From: Paenibacillus silviterrae
Lineage (GTDB): Bacteria; Bacillota; Bacilli; Paenibacillales; NBRC-103111
Direction: 5' to 3'
Length of the DNA: 64,000 bases
Assembly: GCF_030167925.1 (NCBI RefSeq)
Contig: NZ_JASKUT010000001.1
Location: forward strand, 2,356,001-2,420,000
Shown: piece after piece, positions 9,515 through 16,824 of the stretch
How positions within the stretch are numbered: the first letter of the stretch is position 1
Layout of the letters: every line of letters begins with the position of its first letter
Translations under genes and position numbers: made by a program
The notes under the pieces: model-generated
The model's database searches: none
What the model saw: only the letters and a program-made list of their open reading frames with translations
What the model was told of the DNA's origin: nothing

Positions 9515-9712
9515 TTATAACTTGATAACGTTAGCCGCTTGAGGACCACGGTTTCCTTCAACGATTTCGAATTCAACCGCTTGACCTTCATCCAATGTCT
9601 TGAAGCCGTCGCCTTGGATTGCGGAGAAGTGAACGAATACATCGTCGCCGCCTTCTACTTGAATGAATCCGTAGCCTTTTTCTGCGTTAAACCATTTTAC
9701 TGTACCTTTCAA
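9515..9712 (-). CDS. csp: Cold-shock protein (CspA/CspB family)
   Basis: 65-residue single cold-shock domain that binds single-stranded RNA/DNA and acts as an RNA chaperone. RNP1 is KGYGFIQV and RNP2 is VFVHFSAI, both intact. The frame extends to 9787, but the extra N-terminal sequence lies inside the promoter. The real start is a TTG at 9712, with AGGAGGT eight bases upstream, giving (M)[15 protein letters not shown] start may keep expression moderate. The short leader lacks the long cold box of enterobacterial cspA. It has its own promoter and terminator. Confidence 0.93.
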   Translation of the reverse strand: MKGTVKWFNAEKGYGFIQVEGGDDVFVHFSAIQGDGFKTLDEGQAVEFEIVEGNRGPQAANVIKL

Positions 9713-9758
9713 TGAAAACAACCTCCTAGATGTATCGCCATCAAGGGCGAATGTGTCA

Positions 9759-9787
9759 AGTATATCACCATTATAAGGATAAATCAA
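9759..9787 (-). promoter_or_regulatory. Sigma-A promoter of csp
   Basis: On the minus strand the -35 box TTGATT (9782-9787) and -10 box TATACT (9759-9764) are separated by 17 bases and lie about 47 bases before the TTG start. Confidence 0.6.
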
Positions 9788-9798
9788 CTTGCTTCGTT

Positions 9799-10509
9799 TT
9801 ATTCATGAGCCTTGTCAATACGCAAATAATTGGCGGATTCGGGGATAAACGGCAGCCCCGTTGCACCGATCACCGGCTTTCCTCCAAAGGCTCTCACATC
9901 TGTCAGCAAACGATCCATGCAGGGATAAGGCTCGAAGCCGAGCGTCATCACCGGATACAGGCGAATTTGCCCTCCGGGACGGCAAACCCGGTATAATTCG
10001 CGAATCGCCGATATATGGAAATCATAATCGAATTGTTCATGATACAAAAATAAAAAATGGCTGCTTACCACAAGGGGAAAGGTATCGGATGCAAACGGCA
10101 GTTTGGGTAGCGTGGCCGCCACGTATCTCCCCTGCTCCCGGCCGCTGCGGAAATCCTCGGCAAAACGATGCAAGGATGCTTCTCGCATAGCCTTGTGCCG
10201 TGTCAGATCGCCGTAGAACGTCCAGTCTAAATGCTCCTTTAGCCGGTCCAGCTTGGCGGTGGAGGCTTCAATCTCACGGCTGGCATGGTCTATGATCTCC
10301 TCGAAGCCGTTCCCGTACTGCGGATCGACAGCTACGGCCTCCGTCCCATTGGCGTACGCCTCTGCGACGAACGAAGAAGCCCCGGCCGCCACATCAAGAA
10401 TGGGGCCCGTGCTGACTGCAGACGGATTCAGCGCAAACATCCGGATATACTCCTCATAGGAGCGGCATGTCATGGCAACACCGATTTGTTCATACTTCAC
10501 TTGACTCAT
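9799..10509 (-). CDS. Class I SAM-dependent methyltransferase
   Basis: 236-residue soluble protein with a Rossmann-fold methyltransferase core. Motif I is [15 protein letters not shown] near residue 38, followed by VDPQYG near 60, and motif IV is [12 protein letters not shown] near 146. [15 protein letters not shown] near 170 is the typical post-IV helix of small-molecule methyltransferases. The ATG at 10509 follows AGAGGAGAG. Substrate unknown. The upstream 200 bases hold no other gene. Nothing in the neighbours points to a pathway. Confidence 0.82.
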   Translation of the reverse strand: MSQVKYEQIGVAMTCRSYEEYIRMFALNPSAVSTGPILDVAAGASSFVAEAYANGTEAVAVDPQYGNGFEEIIDHASREIEASTAKLDRLKEHLDWTFYGDLTRHKAMREASLHRFAEDFRSGREQGRYVAATLPKLPFASDTFPLVVSSHFLFLYHEQFDYDFHISAIRELYRVCRPGGQIRLYPVMTLGFEPYPCMDRLLTDVRAFGGKPVIGATGLPFIPESANYLRIDKAHE

Positions 10510-10723
10510 GTCTCATCTCTCCTCTTCTCAGCTAGCTATGGTCATCGCATGACCTTGGCTCAAGCTTCCACAGACCCTCCGATCCGTGCTGAAGCTTTGG
10601 TAGATCATACCATATGGCTTCAAGCGGTGGCAATATTTAATTTTCAAGCGCTTTGTACTTTGCTTTTCTAGCATCGGACATGATAAATTAGCTATAACTA
10701 TACACGTTAGGGGTAATGGATCA

Positions 10724-10966
10724 GTGGCACACGGCATTCAAAAACACGTCATCTACAAAAAAGACAAATGGAACATGCTCACGGTGGAAGAGAACGGCAA
10801 GCAGCTCATTTTAAGGGAAATATCGGATCAATGGGGCGAGGATTGCCATACCTTCCTGAGCAGACCTGCTATGATGCACTGGGCGGAACACCGGTTTCGC
10901 AAGGAAGACTTCACAGGTAATGAAGACGAATATAACGCGATCATGGAAGCTTTCCGCAGCGTTTAG
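10724..10966 (+). CDS. Small hypothetical protein
   Basis: 80-residue charged soluble protein that I do not recognise. It starts with a GTG at 10724, ten bases after an AGGGG site; the ATG at 10716 is in another frame that soon ends. The middle has EISDQWGEDCHTFLS and a Met/His/Trp-rich MMHWAEHRF. No known motif is visible. It lies immediately before the promoter of the Mn riboswitch, with no clear terminator between. Probably a genuine Paenibacillus-type small protein of unknown function. Confidence 0.65.
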   Translation: MAHGIQKHVIYKKDKWNMLTVEENGKQLILREISDQWGEDCHTFLSRPAMMHWAEHRFRKEDFTGNEDEYNAIMEAFRSV

Positions 10967-10987
10967 TCCTTTCTGCTCAAAAAAGGG

Positions 10988-11017
10988 TTGACAAAGAGCC
11001 TGTCTACTCGGTACAAT
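10988..11017 (+). promoter_or_regulatory. Sigma-A promoter of the terC transcript
   Basis: A consensus -35 box TTGACA (10988-10993) and -10 box TACAAT (11012-11017) with an 18-base spacer, ending about 25 bases before the riboswitch. Confidence 0.85.
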
Positions 11018-11040
11018 GATGTCAATTACATAAGATGTCC

Positions 11041-11166
11041 TCCAAAGGGGAGTAGCTGTTACAGTAAAGTCGTCAATTCGGGAATCCCGCAAGGGAAACT
11101 CCGGCTTTATTGGCAACGTCCACGTTGTTAGCAAGACCTTTGCCATTACTAGGTAAAGGTCTTTTC
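11041..11166 (+). promoter_or_regulatory. yybP-ykoY manganese riboswitch with terminator
   Basis: The family hallmark AAAGGGGAGTAGC is at 11044-11056, followed by GTCGTCAATTCGGG, a small hairpin, and CTTTATTGGCAACGTC before the closing segment, as in the ykoY leader of Bacillus subtilis. CAAAGG at 11043-11048 can pair with CCTTTG at 11137-11142 to close the aptamer. The same CCTTTG is the left arm of a terminator: AAGACCTTTGCC (11133-11144) with GGTAAAGGTCTT (11152-11163) and T residues. This predicts that Mn2+ binding blocks termination and turns the downstream TerC gene on. Confidence 0.88.
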
Positions 11167-11174
11167 TGCGTTTA

Positions 11175-11209
11175 AATGACCTTTACCATAATTGGTAGAG
11201 GTCATTTTT
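11175..11209 (+). terminator. Second hairpin with T run before terC
   Basis: AATGACCTTTACC at 11175-11187 pairs with GGTAGAGGTCATT at 11194-11206 and runs into T residues. It is a near copy of the riboswitch terminator a few bases upstream, but lacks its own aptamer partner. Confidence 0.6.
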
Positions 11210-11247
11210 ATGTAGTTCAACAAATCACCTGAAGGAGTGTGTCGTAC

Positions 11248-12045
11248 ATGGAGTGGTTTTCACCGGCATTTTTCACTGCATTACTCAGCATCATCTTAAT
11301 CGACCTCGTCTTGGCCGGAGATAACGCGATCGTGATCGGAATGGCGGCGCGGAATCTCCCGAAAGAGCATCAACGCAACGCGATTTTATGGGGTACCGTC
11401 GGCGCCATCGTCATTCGGGCGCTAGCCACCCTCGCTGTAGTCTGGCTCCTCAAGCTTCCCGCTCTGCTGCTCATCGGAGGCGTGGTGCTGATATGGATCG
11501 CCTACAAGCTTCTCGTTGACAAGAAGGAGCACAATGTCGAGGCCAAGCCCCAGCTGTGGCCCGCAATCCAAACCATAATTGTTGCCGACGCGGTCATGGG
11601 CTTTGACAATGTCATGGCTGTTGCCGGAGCGGCTCATGGAGACTTCTGGCTTGTCATCATCGGCTTATTGATCAGTGTTCCGATTATGGTATGGGGCAGC
11701 ACGCTCTTCATCTCCTGGGTGGAGAAATATCCATGGATCGTGTATATCGGATCCGGCGTACTGGCCTTCACTGCCGGTAAAATGCTGACTGGCGATTTGC
11801 TTGTGAAGGATTATTTCGCTGAGCACACCGCTTTGAAATGGATGATCGTTATTCTGGTCACAGTGGGCATTCTGGCCGCAGGCTACTGGAAGAAGATGAA
11901 CGGCTCGCTCGTATCGCTTAATGAGCATGGTCAGCTGACGATTCCTCAAGAGCTTGTGGATGAGGCGAAGATCCATCCGGAAGACAGCTTCCGCGCCAGC
12001 CGTGACGAGAAAGGTCGTTTGGTCCTCGTCAAAATGGAAAGCTAA
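11248..12045 (+). CDS. TerC family membrane protein (Mn export type) with AbrB-like tail
   Basis: 265-residue TerC-family protein. Family members such as YkoY export manganese or metallate exoenzymes at the membrane. Seven or so hydrophobic segments fill residues 5-215. The conserved acidic motifs are DLVLAGDNA near 17-25 and DAVMGFDNVMA near 110-120, which bind the metal. The last 45 residues differ in kind: NEHGQLTIPQELVDEAKIHP followed by DEKGRLVLVK is the pattern of an AbrB/SpoVT swapped-hairpin unit. The start is ATG at 11248, ten bases after GAAGGAG; the GTG at 11239 is too close to that site. The gene is controlled by the Mn riboswitch upstream. Confidence 0.88.
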   Translation: MEWFSPAFFTALLSIILIDLVLAGDNAIVIGMAARNLPKEHQRNAILWGTVGAIVIRALATLAVVWLLKLPALLLIGGVVLIWIAYKLLVDKKEHNVEAKPQLWPAIQTIIVADAVMGFDNVMAVAGAAHGDFWLVIIGLLISVPIMVWGSTLFISWVEKYPWIVYIGSGVLAFTAGKMLTGDLLVKDYFAEHTALKWMIVILVTVGILAAGYWKKMNGSLVSLNEHGQLTIPQELVDEAKIHPEDSFRASRDEKGRLVLVKMES

Positions 12046-12053
12046 TTGCCAAA

Positions 12054-12090
12054 AAGACCTTTACCTAATTACTGGTAAAGGTCTTATTTT
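12054..12090 (+). terminator. Terminator after terC, copy of the leader hairpins
   Basis: AAGACCTTTACC (12054-12065) and GGTAAAGGTCTT (12074-12085) form a perfect 12-bp stem followed by ATTTTG. It lies between converging genes and could work both ways. Confidence 0.8.
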
Positions 12091-12093
12091 GCC

Positions 12094-13779
12094 TTATATC
12101 TTCGTATGCGGAACCGGTGTCGAGGCGGTTGCCACTTCAATCAGCACGGGAAGCCGTGACTTCATCGCCATCGCCAGGCTCTCTTCGAGCTGCTGCATAT
12201 GACTCGCCTTCCTTCCAATCCCGCCGCAGGCCTCCGCAATCTTAGCAAAGTCCGGGTTGCGAATGATGCTGCCGAGTGTGCTCATCCCGGCATTCTCCAT
12301 ACGATTCTTCTCCATGGCGTAGGAGCTGTTGTTCATGATAACAAATACAATGGGCAGCTCCTGCTCGGCTGCGGTCTGGAATTCCAGCAGCGTTTGCACG
12401 GCTCCCCCATCCCCTGCGATAGCAATGACCTGTCGCTGCGGCTCCGCCAGCTTCGCCGCAATCGCTGCCGGCAGGGCAAAGCCAAGCGTCCGCCAGCGTC
12501 CGGAGAGCAATACCTCCTGCCCCGGCTTGGTTTGAAAAATCCGGTTGAACCACAAGGTATGCTCCCCTGTGTCAACGGCCACAATCGCCTGCTCGGGAGC
12601 TTGTGCGGCTATAGCTTGAATGACCCGCTGCGGCGCTAACGGTTCCGCGTTTCCGGAGCATTCCGCCTCCAGCCGAGCCTTCCATTCGTTCGTCACCTGG
12701 ACAACTCTTGCTTTCCAAGTCTCCCTCGATGCCGCGAACATTCTAGCATCCTGCAGGAGCTCCGGAACGACCTGCTTCAAATCCCCTACAATCCCCTTGT
12801 GCAAAGAATGCCCCGCTCCCAGCGCTGCACGACTCTTATCCACCTGAAGGATTCTCGCCCTCGTCGGCACGTAATCGTCCGGCCACCAGGTGGCCCCCAG
12901 TATGAGAATACAGTCGCTTTCGGCAAGCAGGGTCGAGGACGATTCACTTCCTGCCTGACCCAATCCCCCGGCGTAGAGCTCATGGTCGTTAGGAAACAAC
13001 GGTCTGGCCGGGAGGGTAGTCACCACAGCCGCTGACAGCTTCTCGGCAAGCTGCCGCACCTCCGCCTTCACCGAAGCAGTACCCCGGCCGATCAGCAGCA
13101 CGGGCTTCTCCGCCTGCGCTATAAGCTCGGCCAGCTTGTCCACTTCCCCGCCGGGAGCATAGAGAGGCTGATGAAGATGCTCCTCATACGGCTTGATTAC
13201 CCCCTGTACCTTCCGTTCGTAAAGATCCTTGGGGATGGAGAGATGCGCTACCTGCCCGTTCAATAATGCCTGCGTCATAGCTTGCTGCAGCAGCTCCGGA
13301 AGCGCATCGGGATGCCCTACCAGCTCCGAGGGCTTAGCGATCGCGGCGGCCAGCTTTTGCTGATCGATATACTGCTTGGCATGCGTGCCGATTTGGGACG
13401 TACCCACCTGCCCGGTAATGGCGAGTACGGGCGCGTAATCACTTGCAGCATCCGCTAATCCGTTCAGCAGGTTGGCTATGCCGGGACCGCTGGTGGCCAT
13501 GCATACGGCCACCTTGCCGGTAAGCTTCGCTTCTGCCGAAGCCATCAAGGCAGCTGCGCTTTCATGACGGCATGGAATGTAGCGAATGTCGTTCTGTTTT
13601 CCAAGCTCATCCAGTACACTTAAATTGGCATCGCCTATGACTCCGTAGATCCTCTTGACATCCCAAGCCTGCAGCTGTCTTAACAGAAACTGCGCTACCG
13701 TGTACTGCTCGGAAGGTTTGGGCTGCCCGGCGTTCACAGGCTCGGCGGCAGGTGGGGCAATTGTCATTTGCGTCATCAT
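12094..13779 (-). CDS. Thiamine-diphosphate enzyme, pyruvate oxidase-like
   Basis: 561-residue three-domain ThDP enzyme of the pyruvate oxidase / acetolactate synthase family. The catalytic Glu is in CRHESAAALM near residue 73, the central FAD/nucleotide-type domain spans about 210-340, and the ThDP/Mg site is GDGGA near 445 with a following NNSSY. It resembles YdaP-type pyruvate oxidases more than biosynthetic acetolactate synthases, and no small regulatory subunit gene is next to it. The start ATGATG at 13779 has GAGGTGAC upstream. Likely acts on pyruvate in the cytoplasm or at the membrane; the exact reaction is inferred. Confidence 0.82.
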   Translation of the reverse strand: MMTQMTIAPPAAEPVNAGQPKPSEQYTVAQFLLRQLQAWDVKRIYGVIGDANLSVLDELGKQNDIRYIPCRHESAAALMASAEAKLTGKVAVCMATSGPGIANLLNGLADAASDYAPVLAITGQVGTSQIGTHAKQYIDQQKLAAAIAKPSELVGHPDALPELLQQAMTQALLNGQVAHLSIPKDLYERKVQGVIKPYEEHLHQPLYAPGGEVDKLAELIAQAEKPVLLIGRGTASVKAEVRQLAEKLSAAVVTTLPARPLFPNDHELYAGGLGQAGSESSSTLLAESDCILILGATWWPDDYVPTRARILQVDKSRAALGAGHSLHKGIVGDLKQVVPELLQDARMFAASRETWKARVVQVTNEWKARLEAECSGNAEPLAPQRVIQAIAAQAPEQAIVAVDTGEHTLWFNRIFQTKPGQEVLLSGRWRTLGFALPAAIAAKLAEPQRQVIAIAGDGGAVQTLLEFQTAAEQELPIVFVIMNNSSYAMEKNRMENAGMSTLGSIIRNPDFAKIAEACGGIGRKASHMQQLEESLAMAMKSRLPVLIEVATASTPVPHTKI

Positions 13780-13930
13780 GTGTCACCTCAGGTTCGTCAT
13801 AATTTTCCTATCTGCGTTGTTTAGCCTTCCCCAAGCAGGAATTCGGAGTCACGGAAGCGAAGAGGTAGAGGCTGTCCTAATTTTGGTAATTACCCGTTTG
13901 CCACAACCATTAAGCCCTTGAGGTGATCCT

Positions 13931-14113
13931 ATGAGCAACGCCGGTTCCATCATCACGTTTATTATCATTTCCTTCTCCCTCTCCCTCATCTTAATTTGGA
14001 AGAAGGATACGCTTCCTCCCGGGGTGAAACGGCCCTTGGCTTTGCTTGCGCTTGTGATGATCTCCATGTCCTTTTTTCTGATGATTTACAGCTTTATTTC
14101 GAACCCGATGTAG
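13931..14113 (+). CDS. Small two-helix membrane protein
   Basis: 60-residue protein with two hydrophobic helices (about residues 6-23 and 37-56) separated by a short basic loop, WKKDTLPPGVKR. The ATG at 13931 is eight bases after GAGGTGAT. No family name can be given. It stands alone between the ThDP enzyme (divergent) and pepF, and a small membrane regulator or toxin-like role cannot be excluded. Confidence 0.65.
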   Translation: MSNAGSIITFIIISFSLSLILIWKKDTLPPGVKRPLALLALVMISMSFFLMIYSFISNPM

Positions 14114-14212
14114 GCATTGAGAATTAGACTTCACGCTATGATTTTCATATACTAATATTTAAGCCGCGCTCCGGTAAAACTAGGAAAAATACCGGAGGAG
14201 CGTGAGCGAAAC

Positions 14213-16120
14213 ATGCGTGTGGTACCGTTAGTCCTGACCGGCATGCTGCTTTCCGGCACGTTGGCCTCAACTATGGCCTCGCCGGAGATCAGCCAGGCCA
14301 AACCATCGATCGAACCAAGGAGGGCTCCGATGAATCAAGTGCTGAAACGCAGCGAAGTACCTGTAGAAAACCGCTGGAGACTCGAGGATTTGTATGCGAA
14401 TCAAGCGGCATGGGATAAGGAATACGAGCAAGTGAAGCAAGAGCTGAAGGAAGTATCGCAGTATCAAGGCAAGCTGAGTGACCCGGCGGCTATTAAAACG
14501 GTGTTCGAGCTCGACGACCGCATCTCGCTTTCTACCGAACGGCTCTACGTGTATGCCAATATGAAGCATCATGAAGACATGGCGGACCCTACCTACCAGG
14601 CCTTATCCGATAAATCGAAAAGATTGAGTGTGGAGGTCGGCGAAGCCACTTCCTTTATTTCCCCGGAAATTCTTAGCTTAAGCGACGAGCAGCTTCAGAA
14701 GCTGGTTGCGAATCCGGAGCTTGCTTTTTACAAGAGAACGCTGGAGGAGCTGATTCGCCAGAAGCAGCACGTGCTTAGCCAGAATGAAGAGGCGCTGCTC
14801 GCCCAGGTCGGCAATCTGGCCCAAGCCCCGGGAACGATCTTCGGTATGCTGAACAATGCGGACCTGAAATTCCCGAAGGTGAAAAATGAAAAAGGCGAAG
14901 AAGTCGAGCTGACGCACGGCCGCTACATACAGTTCCTGGAAAGCCGAAATCGCGAGGTGCGCAAGAATGCTTTTGAAGCGATGTACGCCACCTACGCCAA
15001 GCAGAAGAACACGATCGCCGCTACGCTCGCAGCGAATGTAACCAAGAACGTATTCTACGCCAAAGCGCGCAAGTATCCTTCCGTGCTTGAGATGTCCCTG
15101 TTCGGCGACAACATCAAGAAGGAAGTGTACACGAATCTGATCGATACGATCCATGAGTCTCTGCCGCTTATGCACCGGTATATGGAGCTCCGTCGCAAGC
15201 TGCTCAAGGTCGACAAGCTGCATATGTACGATCTGTTCGCTCCGCTCGTGGAAGAGTACGATATGGAGATCAGCTTCGATCAAGCGAAGGAAACCGTGAA
15301 GGACAGTCTGCAGCCTCTTGGCGAAGATTATCTCAAGGTGCTTCAGGAGGGCTTCAAGAATCACTGGATCGATGTCTACGAGAATGAAGGTAAGCGCAAC
15401 GGTGCTTACAGCTGGGGTGCATACGGTACGCATCCTTACGTGCTGCTCAACCATAAGGACAACCTGAACAGCATGTTCACGCTGACGCACGAGATGGGCC
15501 ATGCGCTCCATTCCTACTATTCCGACACGAATCAGCCTTACCGTTATGCGCAATATACGATTTTCCTGGCGGAAGTGGCATCGACGCTGAATGAAGCGCT
15601 GCTTATGGACTATATGCTGAAGAAGTCGACCGATCCGAAGGAAAAAATGTACCTGCTCACCTATTACATGGACCAGTTCCGTACAACGGTATTCCGTCAA
15701 ACGATGTTCGCCGAATTTGAAATGATCATCCATGAAAAAGCGGAGCAGGGTGAGTCATTGACTCCGCAGCTGCTGAGCCAGGTGTACTATGATTTGAACT
15801 TGAAGTACTACGGCAAGGACATGGCGGTGGACCAGGACATCGAGATGGAATGGGCGCGCATTCCGCACTTCTACAACAGCTTCTACGTTTACAAATACGC
15901 AACGGGCTTCTCTGCAGCGACGAGCTTTGCGAAGCAAATTCTGGAGGAGGGCCAGCCGGCCGTAGACCGTTATCTGGGCTTCCTGAAGAGCGGCGGAAGC
16001 GACTACTCCATCAATATCCTGAAGAAGGCCGGTGTGGATATGTCCTCTCCGGAGCCGATCAAACAGGCCATGGATGTGTTCAAGGAGCTGCTGGTTGAGA
16101 TGGAAAAGCTGGCGAAATAA
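14213..16120 (+). CDS. pepF: Oligoendopeptidase F (M3B), two possible starts
   Basis: Zinc metallopeptidase of the M3B family that cleaves peptides of roughly 6-20 residues. The HEMGHALHSYY zinc motif is near residue 425 and the third ligand Glu follows in the FLAEVASTLNE segment. From the ATG at 14213 the protein has 635 residues and opens with MRVVPLVLTGMLLSGTLAS, a signal-peptide-like stretch. A second in-frame ATG at 14330 has a better ribosome site (AAGGAGG, six bases away) and starts at MNQVLKRSEVPVENRW, the usual start of the cytoplasmic enzyme (596 residues). The upstream ATG has GGAGGAG but at a 12-base spacing. A hairpin terminator follows well downstream. Confidence 0.93.
   Translation: MRVVPLVLTGMLLSGTLASTMASPEISQAKPSIEPRRAPMNQVLKRSEVPVENRWRLEDLYANQAAWDKEYEQVKQELKEVSQYQGKLSDPAAIKTVFELDDRISLSTERLYVYANMKHHEDMADPTYQALSDKSKRLSVEVGEATSFISPEILSLSDEQLQKLVANPELAFYKRTLEELIRQKQHVLSQNEEALLAQVGNLAQAPGTIFGMLNNADLKFPKVKNEKGEEVELTHGRYIQFLESRNREVRKNAFEAMYATYAKQKNTIAATLAANVTKNVFYAKARKYPSVLEMSLFGDNIKKEVYTNLIDTIHESLPLMHRYMELRRKLLKVDKLHMYDLFAPLVEEYDMEISFDQAKETVKDSLQPLGEDYLKVLQEGFKNHWIDVYENEGKRNGAYSWGAYGTHPYVLLNHKDNLNSMFTLTHEMGHALHSYYSDTNQPYRYAQYTIFLAEVASTLNEALLMDYMLKKSTDPKEKMYLLTYYMDQFRTTVFRQTMFAEFEMIIHEKAEQGESLTPQLLSQVYYDLNLKYYGKDMAVDQDIEMEWARIPHFYNSFYVYKYATGFSAATSFAKQILEEGQPAVDRYLGFLKSGGSDYSINILKKAGVDMSSPEPIKQAMDVFKELLVEMEKLAK
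14317..14323 (+). promoter_or_regulatory. Internal ribosome binding site for short PepF
   Basis: AAGGAGG six bases before the in-frame ATG at 14330. It decides the cytoplasmic form of PepF and lies inside the longer, signal-bearing reading frame. Confidence 0.7.
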
Positions 16121-16160
16121 CAGCTTACCGCTTCCCTTACGGTGCGGAGCCGGCGGTTAT

Positions 16161-16299
16161 CTGTAAAGTGATTATTTAGCCTTAGAGACCGGGATTCCGG
16201 GTTTGACGGCTTATAAGGTGATTTTTCAGCTTAAGGTCCCCTTTGTTCGCTAAGAATTGTTCATTGTGGCGCTGTAAGGTGAGCTTTTAACGTTACAGC
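16161..16299 (+). repeat. Three degenerate palindromic repeats, about 50-60 bp apart
   Basis: Units near 16161-16195, 16211-16236 and 16271-16299 share the pattern TRTAARGTGA...(T-rich)...TTA. Each folds into a hairpin: the second pairs TAAGGTGA with TCAGCTTA (one mismatch) and the third pairs GCTGTAA with TTACAGC. They fill most of the non-coding stretch between pepF and the LapA-like gene. No open frame is seen here. Confidence 0.5.
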
Positions 16300-16355
16300 T
16301 GAGAAGTCTTGATCAAGCAAGCTCTTAAGACGATGTAATAGCTTAAAGTTACTTC

Positions 16356-16393
16356 CAGGCTGAGTCCGGGTCCACGGGCTTCAGCCTGTTTTT
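16356..16393 (+). terminator. Intrinsic terminator downstream of pepF
   Basis: CAGGCTGA at 16356-16363 pairs with TCAGCCTG at 16381-16388, followed by five T, about 235 bases after the pepF stop. Confidence 0.8.
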
Positions 16394-16416
16394 CCAATCA
16401 GAGAGGGGGGAATGTC

Positions 16417-16704
16417 ATGAAAGCACAAGTGGTGTTGGTTTGCGCATTTCTTTTTGCCATCGTAACGGCCATGTTCGCCGTAATTAATGTGGAAAGCGTT
16501 CGCGTTAACTTTTTGTTCACCGAAGCCTATATCCCGCTTATTTTAGTTATCCTCGGTTCTACCTTGCTTGGGGGACTCATCTTCGGCTTTATCGGGCTTA
16601 TTCGGCAGTACAAGCTGCAGCGTCGCATTCGAGTACTCGAAAAGCAGCTTCAGGAGAAGGAAGTCACTCCGCCAAGCCCGGAACATGTTACTAGTACGGA
16701 ATAA
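16417..16704 (+). CDS. LapA-domain (DUF1049) membrane protein
   Basis: 95-residue protein with two membrane helices (about residues 5-25 and 40-65), then a basic, coiled-coil-prone cytoplasmic tail (RRIRVLEKQLQEKE) and a Pro/Ser end. The layout matches the LapA/DUF1049 family. In Gram-negatives that family works in lipopolysaccharide assembly; in Firmicutes the role is unknown. The ATG at 16417 follows AGAGGGGGG. It stands alone between pepF and the beta-propeller gene. Confidence 0.82.
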   Translation: MKAQVVLVCAFLFAIVTAMFAVINVESVRVNFLFTEAYIPLILVILGSTLLGGLIFGFIGLIRQYKLQRRIRVLEKQLQEKEVTPPSPEHVTSTE

Positions 16705-16824
16705 CGAAAACAAGAGCCCTCCCATTCCATTAAATTTTTGGTCAAGCACAGTGGAGCATGAAACATTTTCCCAGTGATTTCCGTTTGGGGAAGTGAATAG
16801 CTCTTACTAGGGAGGGATTTTTTT

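Noticed and set aside
11239..11241. GTG start for the TerC-family gene
   Set aside because: It lies one base after the ribosome site; ATG at 11248 has correct spacing.
14678..15733. Minus-strand open frame of 351 codons inside pepF
   Set aside because: Antisense of the oligoendopeptidase gene with no motif; not a separate gene.
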